Counted from the stretch's first letter, positions 1 to 11,309 are shown. The stretch: DNA of 64,000 nucleotides from Pseudomonas atagonensis (GCF_011369485.1 NZ_VXCA01000002.1:55095-119094), one strand, 5' to 3'. Numbers and translations: made by a program. The notes: generated from the sequence alone by a model not told the origin.

Positions 1-28
1 AGAGCGTGGGAACGATCAGCGGTCAGTG

Positions 29-1153
29 TCAGGAACCCTTGTTGCCCTTTTCATGGGTCGGGTCGTAGACCTTGGTCAGGTCGCCGCCGAGGCGGAAGGT
101 CTTGAACGGTTGCATGCCGCGCTTCTTCTCGATCACATCCGGCGAACAGGTGTAGAGCGTGCAAAACGGTTCGAGCCAAGCGAATTTCATGTCCTCTTTC
201 AAATCGGTCATGTCCTGTTCCTTGCCGTTCTTCTTCTCGAAGTCCTCGGGATCTTTCACCCCGGCCAGCACCCGGTCACCCAGGCGTTTCAGCGCGCCGT
301 TGTTTTCCTGACGCAGATCGACACCGTTAACCTGGGCGAAACTGGCAATCATCGCCAGCGGCGGCAGGGCGTAGTTGTGATAGGCGAGGGCGCGTTGCTG
401 GCGCTTGAGTTCGTTCGGCAGATAGCCGTCGGCGTCGACCTGATTGACCCCGACCTTGTATTCCTTCACCGCCCAGTCAAACAGGTCGCGGCGGTTGGTT
501 GCGACCGACGTTGCCATCACCGACCACGCCGCCCAGTACGAGTGGTTGTTGGTTTTTTCCAACGGCAGGTTGTCCCAGTCGCTGACCACCTGATCGGCCA
601 TTTTGCTGAACCACGCTTCGATCAACTGAGCTTCCTGTTGATGCTGCGCCAGCGGATGCGAGTCGGAAAATTTCAGGCGAATGTACGAAGAGGCCATGCT
701 GCCCAGCGCCCATTTGCGCATCGACTTGCCGGTGTGGTTGAAGTCTTTCGACATCAACGCATCGGCCTTGGCCCACGCGGTCAACCAGTTCAGCGTGCAA
801 TCCAGTTGTTCCGGACGACCGTCGCGCATGAATTGCATCACCCGTTTGGCGGTGCCGCGTTCCAGCGTGGTGATGTCTTTGGTGGTGTCGCGAAAGGCTT
901 TTTCCGACTGCACGTTCAGCGTCGCGCGGGCCTTGTCCGAGCCTTCGTATTTGCTGCGAAATTGCAGCGGCCCGGTGTAGGGCGCCGGCATCGCATCGCA
1001 GCCCTCGCTCTTGTCACCGGTCTTGAATTTATCCACAGGCGCAAAGTAGCCCTGAGGGGGACGCAGCGGCGCGGCGGCCTGCGCGGTGCCGGCGAAGATC
1101 GCCAGCCCGAGCAGCGTCGGCGCCAAGAGAGTTTTCAGTTTCGGATTTCGCAT
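29..1153 (-). CDS. algL: Alginate lyase (poly(beta-D-mannuronate) lyase)
   Basis: Periplasmic lyase that cleaves mannuronan by beta-elimination and clears polymer that strays into the periplasm during alginate export. An N-terminal signal peptide ending near TAQA is visible. The family signature NNHSYW lies near residue 202, with the catalytic His at about 204, and a second conserved block AYHNYALPP carries the likely catalytic Tyr. The length of about 374 residues matches the family. An upstream ATG at 1165 overlaps the algX stop; I prefer the ATG at 1153 because a GAGG lies 8 nt ahead of it. It is the last complete gene of the alg cluster here. algI would be expected beyond the left edge; the first 28 bases hold no gene. 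Confidence 0.95.
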   Translation of the reverse strand: MRNPKLKTLLAPTLLGLAIFAGTAQAAAPLRPPQGYFAPVDKFKTGDKSEGCDAMPAPYTGPLQFRSKYEGSDKARATLNVQSEKAFRDTTKDITTLERGTAKRVMQFMRDGRPEQLDCTLNWLTAWAKADALMSKDFNHTGKSMRKWALGSMASSYIRLKFSDSHPLAQHQQEAQLIEAWFSKMADQVVSDWDNLPLEKTNNHSYWAAWSVMATSVATNRRDLFDWAVKEYKVGVNQVDADGYLPNELKRQQRALAYHNYALPPLAMIASFAQVNGVDLRQENNGALKRLGDRVLAGVKDPEDFEKKNGKEQDMTDLKEDMKFAWLEPFCTLYTCSPDVIEKKRGMQPFKTFRLGGDLTKVYDPTHEKGNKGS

Positions 1154-1161
1154 AGCAGACC

Positions 1162-2622
1162 TCATTGCCCGACCTGAGCGGTTTGTGGCCCAGCGCCCGG
1201 GAATACGTTGCGTTTGCAGATTTTCGCTTCGACTTTCTGTGGTGCGGTGCCCGCTTCCGGGCCCTGGACTTCGACCGCCAGCAGGTTTTGCGAGGCCCAG
1301 TCTTCGTCCGTGCGCAACTCAAAGGCGAAACGACCGTCGGTGTCGGAGGTTTCCGGTTTCTCGATCTTGATGTCCTCGTGGCGACCGTTCATGTACCAGA
1401 GGGTGGCTTGCAGGGTTTTCACCGAGGTATCGGCGAAGCGGATGTCGACCTGATGGCTGCTGTTCTGCAGGTTCAGGTTCTTGCTGTTGACCAGCAGTTC
1501 TTGTTTGCTGCCCGGCTTGAGCGTGGTACTGGCGGACATTTGTGCGTCTTTGCCTTCGCAGCCGTTGTCGAGCAGGGACATCATCTGGCGATAGATGGTC
1601 TCCTGGTCGAGGCGGTACAGCGGCGAGAATTCCCAGATGAGAATCTTCGGTGGCGTCTTCTGGAATTCGTCGCTGCCCAGGTACTGCAACATCGAACCTT
1701 CCAGACCGCCGCCGGGGAAGGCGACGTTGAGGATGTCGGCGCCGATGGCTTCTTCAAGGAACCCGGCGAAGTTGTAGTTCTTGCCGCTGTGGGAAGTACC
1801 GACGAGGGTGATTTGCGGGTTGCCGGAATCGCCGAACAGGTCGCCATCACCGGCTTCGCCTTTCGGCTCGGTGGTGAACTGGTCCATGTACTGGATCGCG
1901 TAACTGGTGCCGCACAGTTGCCCGGCCATGTTGTGCAGGGTGCCGGTCTTGCCCATGCGCCCCGAGCGTTTGGTTTCGAACTCACGCTTGGGAATGTCGG
2001 CGAAGGCCGGGATCTGCTTGACCTTCTCGGCGACGATTTTCGCCGTGCGCTGCGCACCGTATGGCGTCCAGTGCTGGTCACCGCGGAAGTAGAAATCGTG
2101 GGCGGGCAGGGTGTCCGGCAGCGATTCGTTGGTCAGCGGCGACAGGTCTGGCACCACGTAACCCATCTTGGCGAAACGGCCGAGCATGGTCTTGTAGTTG
2201 CCCAGCGCTTTCTCGTAATCGAACGCGGCTTTTTCCGCCGGATTGAGCTTGTTGCGGTTCACCAGGCCACGGGTTGGCTGGTAGACGATCACCAGTTCGA
2301 CGCCTTTGGCCTTGAACGCATCGTGCAGCTGTTGCAGGCGTTTGTAACCGGCCGGGGTGGTGTTGAACTCGGTGCGCAAATCTTCCTGAGTCCGGAACAG
2401 CCAGTCGCCTTGCGCCTGCACCAGGGTGGTGAAGTTCTGCTGATAACGCGTGGTGTAGTTCTTCGCGTCATGGGCAGCCGGGCACAGGTTGCAGCACGGT
2501 TCGGCGCTGAACTTCGGCGGCGTGGCCCCCGCCGCTTCATCGGCGCGGGCGCCGTTGCTGGCCGCGAGAATGCCCACGGTCAGGGCCGACAGGCTGAGTA
2601 ATCTGATCAAGTGTGGGTGCAT
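1162..2622 (-). CDS. algX: Alginate O-acetyltransferase/scaffold AlgX
   Basis: Periplasmic SGNH-fold protein that acetylates mannuronate residues and takes part in the export complex. The 486-residue product starts with a signal peptide (cleavage near ARADE). It shows the catalytic elements of the family: a GDQHWT segment supplying Asp and His, and a GTSHSG segment supplying the nucleophilic Ser. The C-terminal part, after about residue 340, fits the carbohydrate-binding module of AlgX. A GAGGAT Shine-Dalgarno sits 6-8 nt before the ATG. The stop overlaps the upstream of two possible algL starts, as expected for a tightly packed operon. Confidence 0.95.
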   Translation of the reverse strand: MHPHLIRLLSLSALTVGILAASNGARADEAAGATPPKFSAEPCCNLCPAAHDAKNYTTRYQQNFTTLVQAQGDWLFRTQEDLRTEFNTTPAGYKRLQQLHDAFKAKGVELVIVYQPTRGLVNRNKLNPAEKAAFDYEKALGNYKTMLGRFAKMGYVVPDLSPLTNESLPDTLPAHDFYFRGDQHWTPYGAQRTAKIVAEKVKQIPAFADIPKREFETKRSGRMGKTGTLHNMAGQLCGTSYAIQYMDQFTTEPKGEAGDGDLFGDSGNPQITLVGTSHSGKNYNFAGFLEEAIGADILNVAFPGGGLEGSMLQYLGSDEFQKTPPKILIWEFSPLYRLDQETIYRQMMSLLDNGCEGKDAQMSASTTLKPGSKQELLVNSKNLNLQNSSHQVDIRFADTSVKTLQATLWYMNGRHEDIKIEKPETSDTDGRFAFELRTDEDWASQNLLAVEVQGPEAGTAPQKVEAKICKRNVFPGAGPQTAQVGQ

Positions 2623-2632
2623 AAAATTATCC

Positions 2633-4219
2633 TCAGTCCTGCATTTCGGTCTGGCGTTCGACAGGGTCGATCAGCACGGCTTTCTGCTGGCGCACCAACA
2701 GGTCGAGAATTTCATCCTGGCGCTCGCCGAGGATGCCGTTGAAGCTGATGCCACTGGATTTGGTCGGCGCCAGCATCGACACGCGATACAGCTCGACGCT
2801 CAACGGCGAATCGATCGACAGCGGGCCGCTGCCATTGGCCGCCAATTCACCGCCGACGACGATCAGCGACACCTGCGCATCGAACGGGTCGAGCTTGATG
2901 TCACGGTCGGTGTCGGTCAGGTCCTTGATGTGGCCGTAGACGCCGGTCAAACCGTTGGCCATGGCGACGTTTTCGTAGAGGCGGATGTTCACGCTGTTAC
3001 GAATGCGGATGCCGTGGCGCTTGTTGCTGATGACCTTGTTGCCCCACAGCAGGTTGTCGGCGGACTCGTAGAGGGTGATGCCGTCGGTGTGGTTCTTGTA
3101 GATCTCGTTGTAGGCAATGATGTTGTTGACGCTGTTACGGTCGATCACCAGCCCCGAGAGGTGGTTGTCGTAGCTTTTGTTGTTGAAGATGAAGCTGTCG
3201 TTCACTTCACGGGAAATGATGATCCCGTGCTTCTTCTTCGTGCCGTGCACAGTGTTCTCGGCAATGATCAGACCGTGGGAACGGTCATGCGGGTCGATGC
3301 CGTAGACGATGTTGTCTTTGTAGGTGTTGCCCTTGACCACGAAGTCGCGGGTCTCGTAGCAGTAGAAGCCGTACCACATGTCCGAGAACTCGGAACCGAC
3401 GATCCAGCCTGTCGGCTCAGGACGCTTGAGCACCTTGGCCATGTTCGGCGTGTACTGGGAAATACTCACGCCGTACGACTTACTGTTGGCGTAACCGAAA
3501 CTGGCCATCTTGCTGTTGACGATGTAGGTCTCGGTGCCGCCCCAGGCCAGCAGGAACGGACGAAATTCCTTTGGCGAACGGAAGGTCGCCGGGCCATTTT
3601 CCTTCTCGCGCCAGCCAGTGATTTTGGTATCACGCACGAACAACTGACCGTCGTTGACCAGGAACGAACCGGCCTCCTGGGACAGGCGCAACTCCTGGGT
3701 CTGGCCGTCGATTTCGAGGATGCCTTTACGGCCAACCACGATCGGCAATTTCGACAGATAAACGCCCGGCGAGGTCTCGCTGAAATACTGCTTGGGCAGT
3801 TTCTGCGCCAGATCCTTGAGGTTCATGTAGCCGTCGTCGACGAAGATCGCCTGTGGTATGCCGTGCTGACGCACCACCCATTCGGCCATCTTGTTGTCGC
3901 CGCCGATGAAGTCCTTCAGCGCGTCTTCCTGCATCATCCGGCGCACGCTGATCTTGCCCGGTTTGCTGCGGACGATCTTTGCGGCGGCGGCTTCGGCGGT
4001 GAAGCCGGAAAGGTCAGGCAGTTTCGGCTTGGCCAGTTCCAGCGCCTCGGTCGGCGCGCTGCTGACGGTGTAGGTCTTGGCCTGTTGCAGTTCTTTGGCC
4101 ACGGTCGCCGGTTTGCCCGGTTGCGGGGCGACCGGTTCCACGCTGGCGAAGGCGCCAGCGCTGGCCAGCAGCATTGCGCCGGCCAGCAGGCTGAGTGAGC
4201 CTATCCTGGTGCTGATCAT
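2633..4219 (-). CDS. algG: Mannuronan C5-epimerase AlgG
   Basis: Periplasmic epimerase that turns D-mannuronate residues into L-guluronate in the polymer. The product of about 528 residues has a signal peptide, then a parallel beta-helix with CASH/PbH1-type repeats from about residue 220 to 450. The motif DPHDRSHG carries the catalytic His region. An ATG at 4246 overlaps the algE stop but has no Shine-Dalgarno; the ATG at 4219 has AAGGGAG 8 nt upstream and gives a clean signal peptide, so I use it. AlgG also helps protect the polymer on its way to AlgE. Confidence 0.94.
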   Translation of the reverse strand: MISTRIGSLSLLAGAMLLASAGAFASVEPVAPQPGKPATVAKELQQAKTYTVSSAPTEALELAKPKLPDLSGFTAEAAAAKIVRSKPGKISVRRMMQEDALKDFIGGDNKMAEWVVRQHGIPQAIFVDDGYMNLKDLAQKLPKQYFSETSPGVYLSKLPIVVGRKGILEIDGQTQELRLSQEAGSFLVNDGQLFVRDTKITGWREKENGPATFRSPKEFRPFLLAWGGTETYIVNSKMASFGYANSKSYGVSISQYTPNMAKVLKRPEPTGWIVGSEFSDMWYGFYCYETRDFVVKGNTYKDNIVYGIDPHDRSHGLIIAENTVHGTKKKHGIIISREVNDSFIFNNKSYDNHLSGLVIDRNSVNNIIAYNEIYKNHTDGITLYESADNLLWGNKVISNKRHGIRIRNSVNIRLYENVAMANGLTGVYGHIKDLTDTDRDIKLDPFDAQVSLIVVGGELAANGSGPLSIDSPLSVELYRVSMLAPTKSSGISFNGILGERQDEILDLLVRQQKAVLIDPVERQTEMQD

Positions 4220-4245
4220 GTCGGGCACTCCCTTGGCGGTTTGCA

Positions 4246-5727
4246 TCAGAAGCGCCAGATCACGTCGATGAACGCGCGGTGCATGTACGAATCAACCTGC
4301 TTGCCGTAGGCGTCGCCCGGCTTGAACACACCGCCACGGAAACGTACGAGGGCCGAAGGCTCGTCGATCGACTGGCTCAACGCCGCCGGCAACAGGCCTT
4401 GCTTGAAGTACTTGGTGACGACCAGGTCCATCTCCTGACCCAGATCCTTGTTGCCGTCTTCAAGCGGTAGCGAGGTGCTTGAGAGGATCGCGCCAGTGGC
4501 GTCATCGGTGTTGTTTTCCACGGCGTTGATGCCGTTGCTGCCCACCGGCTTGTTGCCGTCGACACGCCAGAACTTGTGGTAGATCAGGCTGGCGTCGTAC
4601 TCGTCGTTGACCATCCAGGAACCGAACAGGGTCGCGGTCTGCATGTTGTTCATTTCGCCACGGAACGCTTCGCCGAAACGGTGAACGCGTGAGCGAGTAC
4701 CGGTGTAGTTGGAGCGGTTGCTCTCCAGACCGTTCTGCTCGTAATCGGCGCTGGCGCGGGCATACGCACCGCCGACTTGCCATTGCGGATCGAGGCGCAG
4801 GCGCACACCGATGTCGGTGGCCCAGCCGTTGACGTCTTCGCTGCGCTTGGCTTGCGCCGGGCGCGTGCCATCGGCGTTCAAGGCGTTGACCGTATCGCGG
4901 TCGCCGCTCATACCGGTGATGCTGCCCCAGTAGTTGACGGTGTTGGTGTTGCGCCAGTTGTAGGCGTCGCTGTCGGCGGTCAGGCCGAGCCAGCTGATGT
5001 CGCCGTTCTGGGTTTTATCCAGCGAGTCGCGGGGGACGCCCGGTTCGGCGTAATCGAGTTTGCCGTCATCGTGGGTGTGGTGACCGCGAATCCCGACCCA
5101 TTGCCCCGGCGTCCACTGGTAGGCGGCATCGGCGTAGGCGTGCAGACGATCCTTGTCTTTCGGCGCCAGCTCTTTCAGGTCGGTACGGTATTCGCTGAAG
5201 CGTTCGGCAACACCGGCGTTGGCGCGCAACAGGGTGGTGTCGAAGGTCCAGTTCAGCGCTTCGATGTTGGTGTCGCGCCACTGGCCGTCATCATTGCGCA
5301 GGCGTTGGCGACCGAACTTGAGAATCTCGCCCGGGTAAGGCGTGAAGCCGCTGTAGCCGACCCAGAATTCGCGCATCGCCAGGTAGTTTTTCTTGGTTTC
5401 GCGATCACCGCTGTCGGTGGTTTGCGCACCGTCGGATTGTTGCAGGGTGTCGGTTTCGATGATGTCGGTCGAGGTCACGGCCTGGCCCATGGCGTAGGCG
5501 CTCCACGCGCCGCTTTCGCCGTAGATCCATGGACGCAGGTCGAGGCCGACACCATTGACGTCGCCGCCCTTGGCGGTGCCGAGGTCACGGTCGTCTTCGG
5601 ACTGGCCGGTGACTTTGACTTCGAGGCCGAAGTTCTTGGTTTCAGTCATCGCGGCCAGTGTCGGGCAAGACCAGATCAGCGCGAAAGTGAGGCCAATGCC
5701 GGCCTTCACGAATGGGTTCAACTTCAT
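4246..5727 (-). CDS. algE: Alginate outer-membrane porin AlgE
   Basis: Anion-selective 18-stranded beta-barrel through which alginate leaves the cell. The 493-residue product begins with a signal peptide ([13 protein letters not shown]..., cleavage near TLAA), has alternating aromatic/polar strands throughout, and ends in Arg-Phe, the C-terminal Phe typical of outer-membrane barrels. The start overlaps the algK stop by four bases (ATGA), so translation is probably coupled to that of its lipoprotein partner AlgK. Confidence 0.95.
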   Translation of the reverse strand: MKLNPFVKAGIGLTFALIWSCPTLAAMTETKNFGLEVKVTGQSEDDRDLGTAKGGDVNGVGLDLRPWIYGESGAWSAYAMGQAVTSTDIIETDTLQQSDGAQTTDSGDRETKKNYLAMREFWVGYSGFTPYPGEILKFGRQRLRNDDGQWRDTNIEALNWTFDTTLLRANAGVAERFSEYRTDLKELAPKDKDRLHAYADAAYQWTPGQWVGIRGHHTHDDGKLDYAEPGVPRDSLDKTQNGDISWLGLTADSDAYNWRNTNTVNYWGSITGMSGDRDTVNALNADGTRPAQAKRSEDVNGWATDIGVRLRLDPQWQVGGAYARASADYEQNGLESNRSNYTGTRSRVHRFGEAFRGEMNNMQTATLFGSWMVNDEYDASLIYHKFWRVDGNKPVGSNGINAVENNTDDATGAILSSTSLPLEDGNKDLGQEMDLVVTKYFKQGLLPAALSQSIDEPSALVRFRGGVFKPGDAYGKQVDSYMHRAFIDVIWRF

Positions 5728-7130
5728 AATTTTTCCTCGCCGTCTTCTTCTTGCAGGGCGTGCAGTTGCAGCGTGTTCTGGTTCAGAGCGCCACGGCTGG
5801 CTTGCTCCTGTTGCAGCAGACGCTGGGCTTCGGCCAGACGCTCGGGAGGCAATTGCGCCGCGAGGGTGGTCGCCAGCTCATCGGCTTGCGGAGTGTTTTG
5901 CGCCTTGGCCAGTTGGCTGAACACGTAGGCGTTGAGTGGATCGGGTTTGGTGCCCTTGCCTTGGGAAAACAGTTGGGCGATGGCGAAATCGGCACTGTTC
6001 TGGCCATTGCGTGCAGCGGTCAGCAGATGGTCGAGAGCCTTCTGCGGATAGACCTTGCCGAGGTAGCCACGACGGTAGATCTGGCCGAGGTAGTAGTCAG
6101 CAGCGACTTCGCGGCCAACGGCTTTCTGGAAATGTGCTTCGGCGACTTTGGCGTCGGCCGGAACCAGTTTGCCTTCGTAGTAGAGCTTGCCCAGCAACAG
6201 CTCGGCGCGCGGCTGATCGGCGGCGCGGCCGTTGTCCAGGTACTTCATCATCTGGTCGACATCGCCCAGTTCGGGATAGTCATAAAGCAATTGCGCGAGG
6301 GTCACCCACGAGGCCGGATAGCCCGGTGCGATCGGCTCCAGCAGCGACTGCGCGGTTTTCTCGTCGGTCTTGCCCAGGGTCGAATCGGCCAGCACTCGGG
6401 CGACGGAATCGACGCGCTGCGCGGTGACAGCGCCACGGCTGTAGCCAGCCTGCATCTGCTTGATCAGCTCGGCCTGTTGCTCCGGCTGGGCACGTTTCTG
6501 ATAGACCGTGGCCAGTTCGACGTAGCAGATGTCGGTGGTGTTGAGCGCGGCTTTGCAGATTTTTTCCACGTCATCCAGATGCTGGTCGTACGTGCCCTGA
6601 GTGCGATACAGCAGCACCTGCGCCAGACCCGCTTCCGGGTAACCGGATTTACGCCACTGATCGATCTGCTGCTGGGCGTTGATGTTCGGGAAGCTGTGCG
6701 GGTATTGCAGGTACAGCATCGCCAGCGGGATCAACGTGTTGCCTTCGCCATTGGCGGCGGCTTTTTTCAGCAGGCTTTCGGCTTCGTGGTGCTCGGCCTC
6801 GGTTGAACCGGGCTTGGCCACCAGCAGGCGACCAAGGCGCGCCTGGGCACGCGGCGAAACACTGGCGGCGGCGCGATAAGTCGCTTCGGCCTGTTTCATT
6901 TGCTCGGGGTCGCGGCTGTCGACCTGGATATCGGCGAGACCGACTTGCGCTTCGCTGTAACCCAGATCGGCAAGTTGCTGATAATTCTGCGCGGCGGTAG
7001 CGGTATCGCCACGCTTGAGCGCTTCGTTGGCCAGGCGTTGATCGGGCAGGCCGGCGCAACCGGCCAGGGCGATTGCCATGGCCAGAGTCAGCGGAACCGG
7101 CAGGATTCTGATAGGGCTCGTCACAGGCAT
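5724..7130 (-). CDS. algK: Alginate secretion lipoprotein AlgK (TPR/Sel1 repeats)
   Basis: Outer-membrane lipoprotein that helps place AlgE and links it to the periplasmic AlgX and the inner-membrane polymerase. The sequence shows a lipobox LAGC with the acylated Cys near residue 25, followed by Sel1/TPR-like helical repeats (for example [16 protein letters not shown] and [21 protein letters not shown]). The length of 468 residues is normal. It lies between alg44 (9-nt gap) and algE (4-nt overlap). Confidence 0.94.
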   Translation of the reverse strand: MPVTSPIRILPVPLTLAMAIALAGCAGLPDQRLANEALKRGDTATAAQNYQQLADLGYSEAQVGLADIQVDSRDPEQMKQAEATYRAAASVSPRAQARLGRLLVAKPGSTEAEHHEAESLLKKAAANGEGNTLIPLAMLYLQYPHSFPNINAQQQIDQWRKSGYPEAGLAQVLLYRTQGTYDQHLDDVEKICKAALNTTDICYVELATVYQKRAQPEQQAELIKQMQAGYSRGAVTAQRVDSVARVLADSTLGKTDEKTAQSLLEPIAPGYPASWVTLAQLLYDYPELGDVDQMMKYLDNGRAADQPRAELLLGKLYYEGKLVPADAKVAEAHFQKAVGREVAADYYLGQIYRRGYLGKVYPQKALDHLLTAARNGQNSADFAIAQLFSQGKGTKPDPLNAYVFSQLAKAQNTPQADELATTLAAQLPPERLAEAQRLLQQEQASRGALNQNTLQLHALQEEDGEEKL

Positions 7131-7139
7131 GTCCTCGAC

Positions 7140-8309
7140 TTAAAGACCGGCAGCCATGGCTTTGTCGATCAGCCAGTTCAGGTTCGGGCCACGGTCGCTG
7201 TTCACTTCCACCGGGCGGCCGGCGAAGCTGCTGTCGAGCGGCTCGTCAGGCTTGATCTGCACGCGGATGTCGGAGGACAGGTCTTCGCTTTTCAGGCTGG
7301 TGCTGCTGACGATCTTGCCGGTGCGGGTCTTGTCTTCGCCGGCGATCTGGAAGCTCACCGGAGTACCCGGACGCACGTCGCCGAACTGGCGATACGAGAA
7401 GCGCGCATCAACGTTGGCCAAGGTGTTGCGTGGCACCAGTTGGAAGATCACATCGCCCTTGCTCGCGTACTGACCGTCAGCCACCAGTTGCTGGGCCACG
7501 GTGCAATCGCACGGCGAGGTCAGGGTGCCGGTCATTTGCTTGCCGAACAGTTCTTCAACCTTGGCCGGGGACAGTTGATCTTCTTCCAGATGGCCCTTGA
7601 GCACGTCGAGCATGCTGGTGCTGAAGGTCGCCAGTGGCGCGCCTTTGGCCGCCACGCCGTCGGACTTGATCAGGCTCTGCACGGTGCCGTCACGCGGCAT
7701 GGTGATGTTCATCCCCGGCACGCTGACCAGACCGGCCTGGGCATGGCTGACGAAGTACATGCTGTACACCGATTTGAAAATGAAGCCCGCTGCGACCAGG
7801 CCGACCGCGAAAATACCGGCGCTGAACGTCACGGCTTTCAAACGGCCGAACGGGGTCATGCCGGACCCGCCGTCCTTGACCTTGCGTGCCTTGGTAAAGT
7901 TGTCGCGCTGCAGCGTCGCCAGCACTTCGCCGATGCTGACGATGTCGCCGGCCAGGTGAGAAGTGATCAGGTGGCGCAGGGTGGAAATGTCTTGCTGCTC
8001 AAGGTTCTGGAACTGGCAACCGACGCGGCCGGTCGGGCGGTCGTAGGAGCGCACTTGCAGTTCTACGTCCATGGCCAGGCCGAGGTTGTCGATGACGAAT
8101 TGCAGACGCGCCTTGTACACCTCGCCGACGGTCAGCGGCAGTTGCCCGGCGTTGAACGCCAGACCGCCGGCGGACAGGTCGATGACCCGCGCTTCAACCG
8201 GTGTCCGGTCGGGACCGAAGAAGCGTAGTTTGGCCGGAATTTTCACGCGGGCGTGCTGGCGCTGGGCTTCGGATTCATGCACTACGTTGACGTTGACGGC
8301 GGTATTCAT
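7140..8309 (-). CDS. alg44: Alginate polymerase co-subunit Alg44 with PilZ domain
   Basis: Inner-membrane receptor for cyclic di-GMP that activates the glycosyltransferase Alg8. The N-terminal PilZ domain shows both ligand motifs, RQHAR (RxxxR) near residue 18 and DLSAGG (D/NxSxxG) near residue 45. One membrane segment follows at about residue 160-185. The remaining periplasmic part resembles a membrane-fusion (HlyD-like) domain. The length of 389 residues matches the family. All key c-di-GMP residues are present, so polymerisation here should respond to c-di-GMP. Confidence 0.95.
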   Translation of the reverse strand: MNTAVNVNVVHESEAQRQHARVKIPAKLRFFGPDRTPVEARVIDLSAGGLAFNAGQLPLTVGEVYKARLQFVIDNLGLAMDVELQVRSYDRPTGRVGCQFQNLEQQDISTLRHLITSHLAGDIVSIGEVLATLQRDNFTKARKVKDGGSGMTPFGRLKAVTFSAGIFAVGLVAAGFIFKSVYSMYFVSHAQAGLVSVPGMNITMPRDGTVQSLIKSDGVAAKGAPLATFSTSMLDVLKGHLEEDQLSPAKVEELFGKQMTGTLTSPCDCTVAQQLVADGQYASKGDVIFQLVPRNTLANVDARFSYRQFGDVRPGTPVSFQIAGEDKTRTGKIVSSTSLKSEDLSSDIRVQIKPDEPLDSSFAGRPVEVNSDRGPNLNWLIDKAMAAGL

Positions 8310-8344
8310 AGGGGCGATTTCCTTGTTAATTCAATAGGGGCGGG

Positions 8345-9835
8345 TCAGACCATCATCAGCAGCACGGCGACAAAAATGCTGCCGGCGGAGAAGGTCATGG
8401 TCCGAGACGACCAGGTGTTGAACCAACGTTGAAAGCTGGCGAGATCACGGGTCAGGGAAGTGGGTTGGCGGGTCCAGGATTGTTGGTCGAGGCGGAAGAA
8501 CACGTAGATCTTCACCAGCGCGCCGACGATCTGGTTGTAATAGAGAATCGCTGGGTAAGCCGGGCCGATGCGGTGACCGGAGCACGACAACAGCAGGGTC
8601 AGAATCAGGCGAGTGATACCGATCCACAGCAGGTAAACGAGGATGAACGCGGTGCCGTATTTGAAGCTGGCGATGATCGCCACGGTCAGGCCGAGCAGCG
8701 ACGTCCACATCGATACACGCTGATCGAACAGCACCACCGAGGTGAAGGCGCCGAGGCGTTTCACACCCAGGCCCAGCGCTCGCGAGTTCTGCCGCAGGTT
8801 ATTGCCGTACCAGCGGAACATCAGTTTGCGGCTGGCCTTGATGAAGCTCTTTTCCGGCGGGTGTTCAACGGTGTTGATCGCCGCGTCAGGCACGTAGAAG
8901 GTGTCGTAACCCAGGCGCATCAGGCTGAACCAGCTCGACTTGTCGTCGCCGGTCAAAAATTTGAAACGCCCCAGACGCCAGTGTTGCAGCGAGTCGCTTT
9001 CGACGTCGGCGATGAATTCCGGGTTGGTGACCACGGTGGCGCGGAACACCGACATGCGCCCGGTCATGGTCAGCACGCGCTTGGACAGGGCCATCGAGCA
9101 CATGTTGATGTGGCGCTGGGCGAAACGCAGCTTGTGCCATTCGCTCATGATGTAGCCGCCGCGCACTTCGCAGAACTCGTTGGTGGTCAGGCCGCCGACG
9201 TTGCCGAACAGCTGGAACCACGGCACGGTCTTGCGCACGGTGCCTTCGCCGAGCACGGTGTCGCCATCGATCACAGCGACCACGGCGCGGTCGTCCGGCA
9301 GGTGGCGGGAGATCGCACGGAAGCCATAAGCCAGGCCGTCGCGCTTGCCGGTACCGGGAATGCGCACGAAGTCGAGCTTCACGCGTTCTGGTGGATTCAT
9401 CCGCGCCCACAGCGCCTTGACCAGCAGCTCATCGGACATTTCGACGATGGAGCAGACCACGGTGGTCGGCAGTTCGCAGTCGATGGCTTCGCGGATCACC
9501 GAGCTGTAGACCTGCGCGGTGGTCAACGCGTCGATGCGAAAACTGGTGACCATCAGAAACACATGCGACGGGTCCGCCGCTTTACCCAGCTTGCGAACCT
9601 TGCGGCGCAGGTGCGGGTAGACGATGTAGAGGAAAATCATGCCGCGCACAAAGTGCGTGGCGCCCATCGAGTAGCGCCAGATACCCACGGCGCCAATCAG
9701 GAAAATGAAGTCCTTCGACTCGGAGTCGAACGTGGACGTGGGCAGCATCAGGGCCAGGCCCATCAGCAGGCTCAGAAACAAAAGCCAGCCGGCGGATTGC
9801 AGAAAAAAATGTTTGAGCTTGGACATGACCGTCAT
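8345..9835 (-). CDS. alg8: Alginate polymerase glycosyltransferase Alg8
   Basis: Inner-membrane GT2 glycosyltransferase that polymerises GDP-mannuronate. The 496-residue product has two N-terminal membrane segments, a cytosolic GT domain with the Asp motif VIDGDTV near residue 180 and a second acidic motif VESDS, an RWYGNNLRQ segment resembling the QxxRW acceptor motif, and further C-terminal membrane segments. It lies directly downstream of algD after a 64-bp gap that holds a strong hairpin. Confidence 0.95.
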   Translation of the reverse strand: MTVMSKLKHFFLQSAGWLLFLSLLMGLALMLPTSTFDSESKDFIFLIGAVGIWRYSMGATHFVRGMIFLYIVYPHLRRKVRKLGKAADPSHVFLMVTSFRIDALTTAQVYSSVIREAIDCELPTTVVCSIVEMSDELLVKALWARMNPPERVKLDFVRIPGTGKRDGLAYGFRAISRHLPDDRAVVAVIDGDTVLGEGTVRKTVPWFQLFGNVGGLTTNEFCEVRGGYIMSEWHKLRFAQRHINMCSMALSKRVLTMTGRMSVFRATVVTNPEFIADVESDSLQHWRLGRFKFLTGDDKSSWFSLMRLGYDTFYVPDAAINTVEHPPEKSFIKASRKLMFRWYGNNLRQNSRALGLGVKRLGAFTSVVLFDQRVSMWTSLLGLTVAIIASFKYGTAFILVYLLWIGITRLILTLLLSCSGHRIGPAYPAILYYNQIVGALVKIYVFFRLDQQSWTRQPTSLTRDLASFQRWFNTWSSRTMTFSAGSIFVAVLLMMV

Positions 9836-9851
9836 CCGAAGGTGATGGAAA

Positions 9852-9880
9852 CTTCAAGCCGCTTCATCAGCGGCTTGAAG
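9852..9880 (-). other. Perfect 12-bp hairpin between algD and alg8
   Basis: Two 12-base arms (CTTCAAGCCGCT and its exact complement) are separated by a 5-base loop. The hairpin lies in the 64-bp gap between the algD stop and the alg8 start. No U-run follows in the transcribed direction, so it is not a classical terminator. It may stabilise the algD message or set the ratio of algD to downstream products; that role is inference. Confidence 0.7.
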
Positions 9881-9899
9881 CTCGAGGCTTGCTGTCGGG

Positions 9900-11216
9900 T
9901 TACCAGCAGATCCCTTCGGTGCGAGTGCCGGCATCGGTGGCTTTAGCCATGAAACCGACCAGGTCGATGACCTGTTTGCCATGCGGTGCTTGCTGGGCCA
10001 GCGCACGGAATTTCTCGTCGCGGTTGCCGAGGATGATCACGTCGGAGTTGTCGATCACCGAATCGAAGTCCGCGTTGAGCAGGGACGACACGTGGGGGAT
10101 CTTCGACTCGATGTAGTCCTTGTTCGCGCCGTGAACCCGGGCGTACTCGACGTTGCTGTCGTAGATGCTCAGGTCGTAACCCTTGCCGATCAGCATCTCG
10201 GCCAGTTCTACCAGCGGGCTTTCGCGCAGGTCGTCGGTGCCGGCCTTGAAGCTCAGACCGAGCAGGGCGACTTTGCGTTTGTCGTGGCTTTCAACGATGT
10301 CGAAAGCGTTCTGCACTTGCGATTCGTTGCTGCGCATCAGCGAGTTGAGCAGCGGCGCTTCGACGTCCAGGGAACCGGCGCGGTAGGTCAGGGCACGTAC
10401 GTCTTTTGGCAGGCAAGAGCCGCCGAAAGCAAAGCCCGGGCGCATGTAGTACTGGGACAGGTTGAGGGTCTTGTCCTGGCAGACCACTTCCATCACTTCA
10501 CGGCCATCGACGCCGACCGCTTTGGCGATGTTGCCGATCTCGTTGGCGAAGGTCACTTTGGTCGCGTGCCAGACGTTGCAGGTGTACTTGATCATCTCGG
10601 CGACGGCGATGTCCTTGCGGATGATCGGCGCGTCGAGTTCTTCGTACAGCGATTGCAGAACGTCGCCCGAAGCCTTGTCGAACTCGCCGATGACGGTCAT
10701 CGGTGGCAGATCGTAGTCGGCGATGGCGGTGGATTCACGCAGGAACTCAGGGTTGACCGCAACACCGAAGTCGACGCCGGCCTTCTTGCCCGAGCAGTCT
10801 TCGAGGATCGGGATCACCACGTTGGCAACGGTGCCCGGCAATACGGTGCTGCGCACGACGATGGTGTGGCGGGTGGTTTTCTCACGCAGAACAAAACCGA
10901 TCTCGCGGCACACGGCCTCGATGTAGTTCAGTTCCAGGTCGCCGTTCTTCTTGCTCGGCGTACCGACGCAGATCATCGACAGGTCGGTGTCGCGAATCGC
11001 CTCGGCGAAGTTGGTCGTGCCACGCAGACGACCGGTCTGGATACCCTGTTGCAGAAGTTCGCCCAGGCCCGGTTCGACAATGGGGGATTTGCCAGCGTTG
11101 ATCATGTCGATCTTGTCTTTGGCAACATCGACGCCAACCACGTCATGGCCCCGTGCAGACAGGCAACCGGCACACACTGCGCCAACGTAACCCAAACCAA
11201 ATATGCTGATGCGCAT
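9900..11216 (-). CDS. algD: GDP-mannose 6-dehydrogenase
   Basis: Cytosolic NAD-dependent enzyme that oxidises GDP-mannose to GDP-mannuronate, the committed step of alginate synthesis. The 438-residue product opens with the Rossmann motif GLGYVGAVCAGCL and carries the catalytic Cys in GGSCLPKDVRAL near residue 268, as in the P. aeruginosa enzyme. A GAGGT Shine-Dalgarno stands 8 nt before the ATG. It is the first gene of the operon and lies behind an 800-bp non-coding control region. Confidence 0.97.
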   Translation of the reverse strand: MRISIFGLGYVGAVCAGCLSARGHDVVGVDVAKDKIDMINAGKSPIVEPGLGELLQQGIQTGRLRGTTNFAEAIRDTDLSMICVGTPSKKNGDLELNYIEAVCREIGFVLREKTTRHTIVVRSTVLPGTVANVVIPILEDCSGKKAGVDFGVAVNPEFLRESTAIADYDLPPMTVIGEFDKASGDVLQSLYEELDAPIIRKDIAVAEMIKYTCNVWHATKVTFANEIGNIAKAVGVDGREVMEVVCQDKTLNLSQYYMRPGFAFGGSCLPKDVRALTYRAGSLDVEAPLLNSLMRSNESQVQNAFDIVESHDKRKVALLGLSFKAGTDDLRESPLVELAEMLIGKGYDLSIYDSNVEYARVHGANKDYIESKIPHVSSLLNADFDSVIDNSDVIILGNRDEKFRALAQQAPHGKQVIDLVGFMAKATDAGTRTEGICW

Positions 11217-11239
11217 CGCAATTACCTCTGTATATATCA

Positions 11240-11253
11240 GGCCTTAGAAGGCC
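11240..11253 (-). promoter_or_regulatory. Small hairpin in the algD 5' leader
   Basis: A GGCCTT / AAGGCC inverted repeat with a 2-nt centre lies about 24 nt before the algD start codon, immediately upstream of its ribosome-binding site. It could hold back ribosome entry. The structure is seen in the sequence; the function is inferred. Confidence 0.35.
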
Positions 11254-11309
11254 GGAGTTAATGGTGTTCAGCGGTCACTAGTGCACTCGAAAGTGCGGCT
11301 TACAGGCGC

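Noticed and set aside
2489..4198. 569-codon plus-strand frame opposite algG
   Set aside because: Shadow of algG; composition typical of antisense frames in high-GC DNA.
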